This document shows, one piece after another, positions 1 to 6,865 of a stretch of DNA of 11,841 nucleotides. The notes beneath the pieces are model-generated. The model had not been told where the DNA came from, made no database searches, and saw only the letters and a list, made by a program, of their open reading frames with translations. This DNA comes from Gammaproteobacteria bacterium (GTDB taxonomy: Bacteria > Pseudomonadota > Gammaproteobacteria > UBA6429 > Thiohalophilaceae), in the NCBI GenBank assembly GCA_003233255.1, contig QILH01000319.1, positions 1 to 11,841 of the forward strand. Direction: 5' to 3'. The stretch's first letter is position 1. Each line of letters starts with the position of its first letter. The position numbers and the translations under genes were made by a program.

Positions 1-532
1 AAACATGTAAAGGAAAATATCCATCCAGGAATCGACGCATAAACGGACCGTTGCGCAGACTGTAAGTACCATCAGAAAGTTGTTCGAGGGAATGAGTATT
101 GGCCTGTATACATAACATGGCGTTGTCTTTAATGTTTTCCATCTGTACGCTGGCACCTTCAACCCAGGTCTTTTCAATGTTTTCAGAAGAGACAACTTTG
201 ATATTTTTAACTTTGCCGGCTTTAAATAAAATTTGTGCGGCTGCGACCTTGTCGATATTGCTATGGCATTGTTTAATCAGAATCCAGCCATCGAGAAGGC
301 TATCCGGTAAAATTGTAATCGTATTGTGATGGTGGTGTAATTTTTTGTCGGGTTTTTGAGTCAGAAAAACCAGGTGGCCATCATTGACTTCTTTGTAACG
401 GGGTGGCTCGAGTGAGTCGGAGTTGAACCAACGCTCCAGCTCTTCAGGGGAAACGTCATCAGCATAATTTACGTTACTGCCCAGGCAAAAAAAGAAGAGG
501 CTAAGTACGGTGCTAAATACAGGTCGTTTCAT
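1..532 (-). CDS. exported hypothetical protein, 3' end outside window
   Basis: An open frame runs from an ATG at 532-530 to the window edge (177 codons visible, no stop), so the C-terminus is missing. The start is preceded by a GAAGGA-type ribosome binding site about 9 bases upstream. Residues 1-24 form a typical Sec signal peptide: a basic start (MKRP), a hydrophobic core rich in Leu and Phe, and a likely cleavage after NYA before DDVSPEEL. The mature part is hydrophilic, with a run of four histidines (residues 66-69), a DGW motif (about 81-83), and cysteines at about 89 and 141 that could form a periplasmic disulfide. I do not recognise the family. It is transcribed divergently from the nucleotidase gene, with 157 bases between the two starts. 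The periplasm or cell surface is the most likely location. The coding call is firm; the function is unknown. Confidence 0.8.
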   Translation of the reverse strand, partial: MKRPVFSTVLSLFFFCLGSNVNYADDVSPEELERWFNSDSLEPPRYKEVNDGHLVFLTQKPDKKLHHHHNTITILPDSLLDGWILIKQCHSNIDKVAAAQILFKAGKVKNIKVVSSENIEKTWVEGASVQMENIKDNAMLCIQANTHSLEQLSDGTYSLRNGPFMRRFLDGYFPLHV

Positions 533-689
533 GCAATCATCCTTCATTTTTACTTATAACGTATCTATATCTGTTAGCATAGACTATGCCAGAGCCAGTG
601 GAACGAACTGATATAGAGATTAAGAAGGTATTGACGGCGAGTATGTTAACCAACGCACACGGCAGAAAAACTTGCTAACTTATTGAATT

Positions 690-1343
690 ATGGTCGACTG
701 GGAACAAATAGATACGGTATTACTGGACATGGATGGAACCTTGCTGGATCTCCATTTCGACAGTTACTTCTGGCGTGAGCATGTTCCGAAAAAGTATGCA
801 GAAATGCACGATATTGAAATCGAGGATGCAAAAAGCACTCTTGTCCCCATATTTCGCAATAAAGAAGGCACCATCGACTGGTATTGCGTTGATTACTGGT
901 CTGATACTCTGGCGCTTGATATTGCGATGCTAAAAAAAGAGCTTGAGCACTTAATCGCGGTGCATCCGCATGTCATTAGCTTCTTGCAACGTCTACGTGA
1001 CTTGAATAAAACCGTTGCTCTGGTAACCAATGCGCATCAGAAAAGTTTGATGTTAAAGCTGGATCGAACGCGATTGCACAATCATATTGAACATATTATC
1101 TGCTCACACGATTTTGGTATGCCAAAAGAACACGGTGAGTTTTGGTTGCACTTACAAAATCGCTTACCGTTCGACAAATCACGCACCATTCTCATTGATG
1201 ATAGTCTGGCGGTTTTGCGTTCAGCGCGAGACTATGGGATAGCCCAGTTGCTTGCGGTGTATCATCCAGACAGCCGGGATGAACGCCGGGATGTCGCTGA
1301 ATTTGACGCCATTGAAGACTTTGACCAGATTACGCCCAGGTAA
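690..1343 (+). CDS. yrfG: GMP/IMP nucleotidase, HAD superfamily (YrfG type)
   Basis: A 217-residue HAD phosphatase. Motif I is DMDGT (residues 13-17, nucleophile Asp13 and acid/base Asp15). Motif II is the Thr of LVTNAH (Thr113), motif III is Lys146 in MPKEHG, and motif IV is the Asp pair in LIDDS (170-171). The LDLHFDSYFWREHVP segment after motif I and WYCVDYWS (about 64-71) match what I remember of E. coli YrfG, which dephosphorylates GMP and IMP in purine turnover. The length matches that family and the cap insertion (about 20-95) is alpha-helical in character. The protein should be cytosolic and Mg-dependent. The ATG at 690 is the first start after an in-frame stop at 684-686. No good Shine-Dalgarno precedes it, so translation may be weak. 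In enterics yrfG lies near nudE and hsp genes; none is seen here. Substrate specificity is inferred from similarity. Confidence 0.88.
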   Translation: MVDWEQIDTVLLDMDGTLLDLHFDSYFWREHVPKKYAEMHDIEIEDAKSTLVPIFRNKEGTIDWYCVDYWSDTLALDIAMLKKELEHLIAVHPHVISFLQRLRDLNKTVALVTNAHQKSLMLKLDRTRLHNHIEHIICSHDFGMPKEHGEFWLHLQNRLPFDKSRTILIDDSLAVLRSARDYGIAQLLAVYHPDSRDERRDVAEFDAIEDFDQITPR

Positions 1344-1399
1344 ACAAATCGTTTAGAGCACAATTGTTAGTACGACGTCAGGGTTTATTTATCGAATTA

Positions 1400-1819
1400 C
1401 TAGTCTGAAGTAAATCTATTATCCCAGCGTTTAAAGCGTTTTTGACAATAGGTTAATAGTGACTGATAACCGTCGAAAAATAGCTCAAAACCTTCTTCGG
1501 CCGGGGCATCGTATTCGCAATAGTCATTAGTATAGTCACGACACATTTGCGGACGCGTTGCATAGATACCGCAGCGACCGTCGGACTGTAGAAATTGACA
1601 GCTGGTGTAAAAAAGCAGGAACCAGCCATCTTCGTCTTTATAAGCCTGTACATTACGGTGGGTTAATTGCCAAAGTAAGGTATCAAACTCATCAATTGAA
1701 CGTGGAGTATCAATCCCCTGGGTAATATAATTACAGCACTTGGAACCTTCACAGAGGCCACATTTATTATCGCTGGTCACCTCAACATTGATTTCAGCGG
1801 ATTTATCTAAGTCAGTCAT
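1400..1819 (-). CDS. YkgJ-family cysteine cluster protein
   Basis: A 139-residue protein with the cysteine pattern of the YkgJ/UPF0153 family. The first cluster is CGLCEGSKCC (Cys20, 23, 28, 29). The second group is TSCQFL, GRCGIY and QMCRDY (Cys74, 83, 93), followed by Cys101. The family signature RPxxCRxY is present as RPQMCRDY. Such proteins are thought to hold a metal, zinc or an iron-sulfur cluster, through these cysteines, but their biochemical role is generally unknown. No signal peptide or membrane segment is present, so it should be cytosolic. The ATG at 1819 follows an in-frame TAA two codons upstream, which fixes the start; the Shine-Dalgarno is weak. It converges with yrfG (56-base gap, no clear terminator) and diverges from the sensor kinase gene (54-base gap). 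Family assignment is confident, function is not. Confidence 0.85.
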   Translation of the reverse strand: MTDLDKSAEINVEVTSDNKCGLCEGSKCCNYITQGIDTPRSIDEFDTLLWQLTHRNVQAYKDEDGWFLLFYTSCQFLQSDGRCGIYATRPQMCRDYTNDYCEYDAPAEEGFELFFDGYQSLLTYCQKRFKRWDNRFTSD

Positions 1820-1852
1820 TTTTTATGCCACAATGCGTAGAAAATTACGGCG

Positions 1853-1863
1853 GTTAGCCTAAC
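1853..1863. repeat. small inverted repeat between divergent genes
   Basis: GTTAG-C-CTAAC is a perfect 5-base dyad in the 54-base spacer between the cysteine-cluster gene and the sensor kinase gene, ten bases before the kinase ATG. It could be an operator or chance. Confidence 0.3.
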
Positions 1864-1873
1864 AGGAATAATA

Positions 1874-3940
1874 ATGAAAATAAACTTTGCAGAAGCGAAA
1901 GAAACGCCCGAATACGCATCTTCAATGATTCGCTTTGGTTTTTCAGTGGTCTCTTCCGTGTTTTTGGGTCTGGCGATGAAATACGGTTATTATGAAGAGA
2001 GCTGGTTTGAATACATCTTGTTTGCGGTAATTTTCTTTTTGTATACTACGGTGGTCTTCGTCAGTATTTTATATTTCCCAAGAGTCCCGATGCGTCCTTA
2101 TCTGACCATCCCGTTTGATATTGCCGGTATCAGTGTGGCGATGTTATTTACCTACGATAAACAATTCAGCCCGTTCTTCCTGTTTTATGCCTGGTATTTT
2201 GTAAGTTACAGTTTGCGTTATGGCCGTGGACAGTTATTTGTCGCCGCTATTTTTAGCCTGATTGGTTTTGTCGTGGTGCTGTTAACGGATGATGGCTGGT
2301 ACTCACATGTATTTGATATTGTTATGTATGTGGTTTTTTTAGTGGTCATGCCGCTGTATCTTGATGCGATGCTAAGAAAAATCAATCGTGCCCGAGATGA
2401 GACGAACAAGGCTAATCAGGCAAAAAGTGAATTTCTGGCCGCCATGAGTCATGAAATTCGTACCCCAATGAGTGGTATCGTTGGGGTAACCAGTCTGCTT
2501 GAACAAACCGAACTGGATAAAAATCAGCGAGAATATATTGTCGCGTTACAGGAGTCGTCGATCGCACTCAATGCCTTGATTGATGATATTTTGGATTTAT
2601 CGAAAATCGAAGCGGGCAAGTATACCCTGGTCGAAGAGCGATTTAACTTGCCAAAAACGATGTTAGGTGTCGCACAAATGTTTACCGCGAGTGCTAATGC
2701 AAAAGGTCTGGAATTATTTTTAAATTACTCACCGGATTTACCTGACTATTTATTCGGTGACAGTAAACGCTTGCGACAGATTGTGCTCAATTTAGTGAGC
2801 AATGCGGTTAAGTTTACCAGTGAGGGTGAGGTTGTTATAAAGGTCAGGCGATCTGAACATCAGCTAATAGATGGTTACGTAACCGTACGTATAGAGGTTG
2901 TCGATACCGGGCCAGGTTTAAACGTAGAAGAGCGGCAACGAATCTTTGAACCATTTTATCAGGCGACGGCTAAATCACGTCAGAGCAAAGAAATATCAGG
3001 TACGGGGCTCGGTACAACCATTTCATCTAATCTGGTACGTTTGATGCACGGAGAAATTGGTGTCGATGCTGGAAAAGATGCCGGTTGTTGTTTCTGGTTC
3101 GATATTCCGATGCGCAGTGACGAAGGTCAGTACGATTATCTGGAAATACCTGAGAAAAATCCCCTGGTGATCTACGAGTCACAGCCGACGTCTCGGAAAA
3201 TTCTTGAAAGTTACTGCGAAGGCATCAACTGGCCTTTTGCGTTAACGTCAGAACAAACAACCCTGGTTTCGCTAATAGAAAAATATTCCAAACAGGGTCT
3301 GCAACCGATAGTGTTATTGAGTGAGCTTAGTTGTGGTGATCAATGCTCACAATTGGGTAAGCAATTAAAAAACATGTTTACCGAAATTAAACTATGCAAA
3401 CTATTGCATTTATCTTCCCTGCATAATCTGGATGATGAGCAACGAGAGTTATTTTCAGAATTCTTACCCTTACCCATTACTCCGCATCGATTACGTAGGG
3501 TGTTGTTACGCAGCGTTGGTGTTGGCGGTAATGCAGAAGCGGCAAAACAAGATTTTGGCATGAGTACGATACACCGTTTTTTACATGTACTAGTTGCTGA
3601 AGACAGTCCGATAAATGCAAAAGTGATCATGACTTTTCTCGAGCAGGATGGTCATCGGGTTACTCATGTCGAAGATGGGAAACTTGCCTGTGAAGCATTA
3701 GGGGCGAATCAGTTTGATTTAGTCCTGATGGATATGCGTATGCCCAACATGGATGGTATCGAGGCCACCAAGGCCTGGCGAGCACTTGAGACCGACGATC
3801 GGCATGTGCCCATCATTGCCTTAACCGCGAATGCAACCCCGGAAGATAAAAATAATTGTCTGGCCTCGGGCATGGATGACTTTTTGAGTAAACCGGTCAA
3901 TCGAGAAAAGTTGCGTGAGATTCTAAAAAGAATTTCATAA
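1874..3940 (+). CDS. membrane hybrid sensor histidine kinase/response regulator, RpfC-like
   Basis: A 688-residue hybrid kinase. Hydrophobic segments at about 18-37, 47-67, 77-95, 99-115, 118-138 and 146-165 form the membrane sensor; no periplasmic domain is visible. A short helix leads to the dimerisation domain with MSHEIRTP (phospho-acceptor His193). The ATPase domain follows, with N box NLVSNAVKF (306-314), G1 DTGPGL (344-349), F box FEPFYQ (358-363) and G2 GTGLGTTI (376-383). Residues about 428-548 look like a second receiver that has lost its active site. The final receiver (about 570-688) is intact: Glu576/Asp577, phospho-acceptor Asp620, Thr651, Lys673. There is no HPt domain, so onward phosphotransfer needs a separate HPt protein. 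The multi-helix N-terminus and the GTGLGTTI lid recall RpfC, but no rpfF or rpfG neighbour is present, so the ligand is unknown. An AGGAAT site precedes the ATG at 1874. It converges with dtd, four bases apart, without a visible terminator. Confidence 0.93.
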   Translation: MKINFAEAKETPEYASSMIRFGFSVVSSVFLGLAMKYGYYEESWFEYILFAVIFFLYTTVVFVSILYFPRVPMRPYLTIPFDIAGISVAMLFTYDKQFSPFFLFYAWYFVSYSLRYGRGQLFVAAIFSLIGFVVVLLTDDGWYSHVFDIVMYVVFLVVMPLYLDAMLRKINRARDETNKANQAKSEFLAAMSHEIRTPMSGIVGVTSLLEQTELDKNQREYIVALQESSIALNALIDDILDLSKIEAGKYTLVEERFNLPKTMLGVAQMFTASANAKGLELFLNYSPDLPDYLFGDSKRLRQIVLNLVSNAVKFTSEGEVVIKVRRSEHQLIDGYVTVRIEVVDTGPGLNVEERQRIFEPFYQATAKSRQSKEISGTGLGTTISSNLVRLMHGEIGVDAGKDAGCCFWFDIPMRSDEGQYDYLEIPEKNPLVIYESQPTSRKILESYCEGINWPFALTSEQTTLVSLIEKYSKQGLQPIVLLSELSCGDQCSQLGKQLKNMFTEIKLCKLLHLSSLHNLDDEQRELFSEFLPLPITPHRLRRVLLRSVGVGGNAEAAKQDFGMSTIHRFLHVLVAEDSPINAKVIMTFLEQDGHRVTHVEDGKLACEALGANQFDLVLMDMRMPNMDGIEATKAWRALETDDRHVPIIALTANATPEDKNNCLASGMDDFLSKPVNREKLREILKRIS

Positions 3941-3944
3941 CGGC

Positions 3945-4382
3945 TTATACCTGCAACCAGAAGGTAACCGGGCCGTCATTTAGTAAGCTGACTTCCATAT
4001 CAACACCGAACATTCCGCTTGCGACATGCGGGTATTGTCGTATCGTCTGTTTAACAACGTAATCGAACAGCTGTTGGCCCAGTTCGGGTGTGGCGGCAGC
4101 GGAAAAACCGGGACGGGTGCCTTTCCGGGTATTTGCCGCCAGAGTAAACTGAGGAACCAGCAACACATTGCCGCGAATGTCGCGCAGATTAAGATTCATT
4201 TTATTTTGTTGGTCAGGGAAAACTCGATAACTCAGAAAACGTTCGATTAATCGGTCGGCTTTTATTTTAGTATCCGATTTTTCAACGCCGATAAAAAGCA
4301 GCAGACCTTGTTTGATTTCAGCGATGGTTTCTTTATTAACGGCAACACTGGCGTGCTGTACGCGTTGTAATAACGCAATCAC
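3945..4382 (-). CDS. dtd: D-aminoacyl-tRNA deacylase
   Basis: A 145-residue cytosolic homodimeric enzyme that hydrolyses D-amino acids (and glycine mischarged on tRNA-Ala) from tRNA, protecting translation. It is full length for the family and begins MIALLQRVQHASV. Diagnostic motifs are QFTLAA (78-83) and the cross-subunit Gly-cisPro element in NDGPVTFWLQV (Gly137-Pro138), which gives chiral selectivity. The usual SQFT motif reads PQFT here (Pro77 in place of Ser). The start is GTG at 4382-4380; it shares four bases (GTGA) with the TGA stop of pip, so the two are likely translationally coupled. The linkage of dtd behind pip on one transcript is consistent with a housekeeping role in amino-acid and peptide quality control, though this is inference. 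Confidence 0.95.
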   Translation of the reverse strand: MIALLQRVQHASVAVNKETIAEIKQGLLLFIGVEKSDTKIKADRLIERFLSYRVFPDQQNKMNLNLRDIRGNVLLVPQFTLAANTRKGTRPGFSAAATPELGQQLFDYVVKQTIRQYPHVASGMFGVDMEVSLLNDGPVTFWLQV

Positions 4383-5335
4383 TTGCGATTTAAATCAAGC
4401 GCAAATTGATCACAGCTACGAACCAGTTCAGAACGGATGCCAGTCTCCGAGGCAGCATGACCGGCATTAGGAATTATGCGTAACATCGATCCCGGCCAGG
4501 CCTTGTGTAATTCCCAGGCGCTTTCCATTGGGCAAATAACATCGTAGCGTCCCTGCACAATAATGCCGGGTATATCTTTTAATTTATCGATGTTGTCGAG
4601 AATCTGGTTTTCCTGCAGGAAGGACTGGTGCATAAAATAATGACATTCGATGCGCGCCAGACTCAAGGCGGTATGTGCACTGCCAAAGTGATCGATTAAG
4701 TTCTGACTGCTGATCAGGCTTGCCGTTCGGCCTTCCCATAGCGCCCAGGCTTTTGCGGCCTGCATGCGGCTAAATTCATCGTCACTGGTAAGACGTTGGT
4801 AATAGGCGGAGACCATGTCATCTCGTTCTGCTGCGGGGACAGGTTTTAAGAATGCCTCCCAGACATCAGGAAACAATCGGCTTGCCCCGTATTGATAAAA
4901 CCAGTCGATCTCTTTTTGGCGACACAGAAAAATACCGCGTAAGACTAAGCCCAAAACCTGTTGTGGGTGAGTTTGTGTATAGATCAGTGCCAGCGAGGAA
5001 CCCCAGGAGCCGCCGAACACCAGCCATTGTTTGATACCCAGCTGTTCACGAATGAGCTCCATATCCGCGACCAGATCCTGAGTGGTATTGTTTTCCAGTT
5101 CGGCATGTGGCGTAGAACGGCCAGCGCCACGCTGGTCAAATAAAATTATTCGATATAACTCGGGATTAAAAAACTGGCGATGATAAGGTTCACAGCCTGA
5201 ACCTGGGCCGCCGTGCAAAAACACCACCGGGATGCCATCGGGCGAGCCACTTTCCTCCACATAAAGCGTATGCGGTGGCGTGACATCAAGTTCAAATTGA
5301 TGGTAAGGACTGATTGCCGGATAGAGAACGTGCAT
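4379..5335 (-). CDS. pip: prolyl aminopeptidase (proline iminopeptidase)
   Basis: A 318-residue alpha/beta-hydrolase of peptidase family S33 that removes N-terminal proline from peptides in the cytosol. The oxyanion segment is HGGPGSG (41-47). DQRGAGRS (67-74) is the family signature. The nucleophile elbow is GGSWGS (Ser110). The acid is Asp265 in QGRYDVICP and the base His293 in NAGHAA. Length and the helical cap (about 140-240) fit the family. No signal peptide is present. The ATG at 5335-5333 lies six bases after the stop of the upstream membrane protein gene, and its TGA overlaps the GTG of dtd, giving a three-gene operon. The Shine-Dalgarno is weak, so translation probably depends on coupling with the gene upstream. 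Confidence 0.95.
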   Translation of the reverse strand: MHVLYPAISPYHQFELDVTPPHTLYVEESGSPDGIPVVFLHGGPGSGCEPYHRQFFNPELYRIILFDQRGAGRSTPHAELENNTTQDLVADMELIREQLGIKQWLVFGGSWGSSLALIYTQTHPQQVLGLVLRGIFLCRQKEIDWFYQYGASRLFPDVWEAFLKPVPAAERDDMVSAYYQRLTSDDEFSRMQAAKAWALWEGRTASLISSQNLIDHFGSAHTALSLARIECHYFMHQSFLQENQILDNIDKLKDIPGIIVQGRYDVICPMESAWELHKAWPGSMLRIIPNAGHAASETGIRSELVRSCDQFALDLNRK

Positions 5336-5341
5336 GGGTCG

Positions 5342-5896
5342 CTAGTTGTCTCTGACTATTTCACCTTTAAAGCCCATGAACGCAGCAATACCGGCTAACA
5401 ATAATCCAGCCAGCACCAACCAGGGGCCAACATTTAATAGTGTGAACGCCCAGCTTTGTCCAAACACGATACCGATATACAACATACCCGAATGCAAAAT
5501 AGCACCGGCGATAAAGCACCAACTGATGATCTGTTTGAAAATTCTTGCGACCGCAATAAAACACAAAGCCAGCCCTGCCAGGATGTTTAACACCGCCTCT
5601 AAATTACCATGGGCATGGGTACTGCGCATGTTGCCATGTGGGGTCTGTAAATTGATGATGTTGTTCATAGACAAAATCGCGTCGGTGTTGGCTTTGGCAA
5701 TTTGTTCGGCGTTTAAGGGCTCCAGATCCTCTTCAAAATCGTTTATTTTTAAATCCTGTACCCGGCCTACCGGCGTTTGTTTGCTGACATAGGCGGCCTC
5801 AATGTCGCTTGCGCTGGTGGTGATCATGTATGGGCCGAGTGAAGCGGTGATGACCAGATACAAAAATCCAAATACGATATTTTTTTTACCAATCAT
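5342..5896 (-). CDS. membrane protein with THAHGN motif, unknown function
   Basis: A 184-residue protein with four likely membrane helices at about 7-25, 99-118, 122-144 and 150-173. A soluble loop of some 70 residues lies between helices 1 and 2. At the end of that loop is HGNMRSTHAHGNLEAVLN, with histidines at about 87, 94 and 96; another histidine (about 135) lies in or near helix 3 in AGAILHSGM. Clustered histidines at a membrane face suggest a metal- or haem-binding site, but I do not recognise the family and this is inference. The ATG at 5896 has a near-perfect Shine-Dalgarno, the strongest in this operon. The gene is followed after six bases by pip and then dtd, and starts 75 bases after the response regulator stop. 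It is probably the first gene of the pip-dtd transcript or a read-through continuation of the regulator transcript. Confidence 0.85.
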   Translation of the reverse strand: MIGKKNIVFGFLYLVITASLGPYMITTSASDIEAAYVSKQTPVGRVQDLKINDFEEDLEPLNAEQIAKANTDAILSMNNIINLQTPHGNMRSTHAHGNLEAVLNILAGLALCFIAVARIFKQIISWCFIAGAILHSGMLYIGIVFGQSWAFTLLNVGPWLVLAGLLLAGIAAFMGFKGEIVRDN

Positions 5897-5900
5897 ATGT

Positions 5901-5908
5901 TCCTCCTT
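5901..5908 (-). promoter_or_regulatory. strong Shine-Dalgarno of the 184-residue membrane protein
   Basis: AAGGAGGA on the minus strand, four bases before the ATG at 5896. It complements the 3' end of 16S rRNA almost completely and supports the chosen start. Confidence 0.8.
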
Positions 5909-5971
5909 CGATTGAACTCATATAGCTAAATTTATTGCCTGTCGCCAGGAGATGGGCCATGTTGAGATGGA

Positions 5972-6694
5972 TCAGGAATTCTTATTCGCGCTGGCCAATT
6001 CTTCACTATCAACTTGCTCAAGACGATAACCTTGATGGTAAATGGCACTAAGGCGCCAGCCGTTTTCGGGAGATAATTGCAGTTTTTTACGAATTCGACT
6101 GATGTGGGTATCGACCGTGCGGGTGGTAAATTCAGACCCATGCCCCCAGACTGAAGAAAGTATATGACCGCGGGATAACAGCCGACCGAGATTTTTAAAC
6201 ATGAATGAAACCAGTTCAAATTCTTTTTGGGTTAGCTTGACGATTTCGTCATACATAAACAGCGTGTGCGAGGTGAGGTTGATTCGATAGGGCGGATGAT
6301 CGAGGACTTCTTTTTGCGCTGCCGCGCCACTTTGGCTGCGTCTTGAGACGGCCGTGATACGTGCGAGCAGTTCTTTTTGTCGAACCGGCTTCGTGATGTA
6401 GTCATCTGCCCCCATATTCAGGATATTCGCGATATCTTCCTCGCTATCGCGTTGGGTGACAAAGATAATCGGGGTGGAGTTTTCAGATTGTTCACTCAAC
6501 CAGGCGAGCACCTGTTCACCATCGAAGTCTGGCATGACCCAATCCAGTATATAGAGGTCAAAGCTTTCCTTACGCAGGGCACCAGTGAAATCCCGTCCAT
6601 TTTGATAATAAACGACATCGTATTTCTCTTCTTCCATCCACAGTTTCATCGCCTGGGCTAAATGGATGTCGTCGTCAACTAAGGCAATTCGCAA
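5972..6694 (-). CDS. orphan OmpR/PhoB-family response regulator
   Basis: A 240-residue two-domain transcription factor. The receiver (1 to about 120) has the acidic pocket VDDD (7-9), phospho-acceptor Asp51 in ILDWVMPDFDG, switch Thr80 and Lys102 in ITKPV. The C-terminal winged-helix DNA-binding domain (about 130-230) shows the family hallmarks LTQKEFELV, LLSRGHILSSVWG, TRTVDTHISRIRKKL and GYRL. The start is TTG (6694-6692), placed exactly where receiver domains begin. A run of five G (GGGGGT) six bases upstream can serve as ribosome binding site, and no ATG or GTG is available in frame nearby. No histidine kinase gene adjoins it; the hybrid kinase in this window has its own receiver and lies beyond three other genes. 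Target genes are unknown. The divergence of sequence between families allows no closer assignment (for instance to PhoB or OmpR proper). Confidence 0.92.
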   Translation of the reverse strand: MRIALVDDDIHLAQAMKLWMEEEKYDVVYYQNGRDFTGALRKESFDLYILDWVMPDFDGEQVLAWLSEQSENSTPIIFVTQRDSEEDIANILNMGADDYITKPVRQKELLARITAVSRRSQSGAAAQKEVLDHPPYRINLTSHTLFMYDEIVKLTQKEFELVSFMFKNLGRLLSRGHILSSVWGHGSEFTTRTVDTHISRIRKKLQLSPENGWRLSAIYHQGYRLEQVDSEELASANKNS

Positions 6695-6708
6695 ATTGAC
6701 CCCCGAAA

Positions 6709-6714
6709 ATTATA
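6709..6714 (-). promoter_or_regulatory. possible -10 element just upstream of the response regulator
   Basis: A perfect TATAAT on the minus strand, 14 bases from the TTG start. No convincing -35 box is found at 16-18 bases. If used, the mRNA leader would be only about 8 bases, so translation would start almost at the 5' end. This is low-confidence: an AT-rich spacer can give this hexamer by chance. Confidence 0.25.
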
Positions 6715-6865
6715 AGTGTTATTGTTCAACCGCTTGGAGATTTGGAGCTTTAATTGTGACACAGGCAGGTCGAATGCGCCATTTTCTGATCTTATTTCTT
6801 TTATCTGGTAGCCTGAAGTATTACATTAATAAAAATATGGTAAAAGGCGAATAAGCAGATAATAG

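Noticed and set aside
99..329. 76-codon plus-strand open frame
   Set aside because: It is antisense inside the exported protein gene, whose minus-strand frame has a signal peptide and ribosome binding site.
1344..1399. Possible terminator between yrfG and the cysteine-cluster gene
   Set aside because: I see no stem with a following T-run in these 56 bases.
5346..5792. 148-codon plus-strand open frame
   Set aside because: It is the antisense shadow of the 184-residue membrane protein gene, which has a strong ribosome binding site and clear helices.
5932..6219. 95-codon minus-strand open frame at the regulator end
   Set aside because: It overlaps the response regulator in another frame, where the winged-helix motifs are intact in the main frame.
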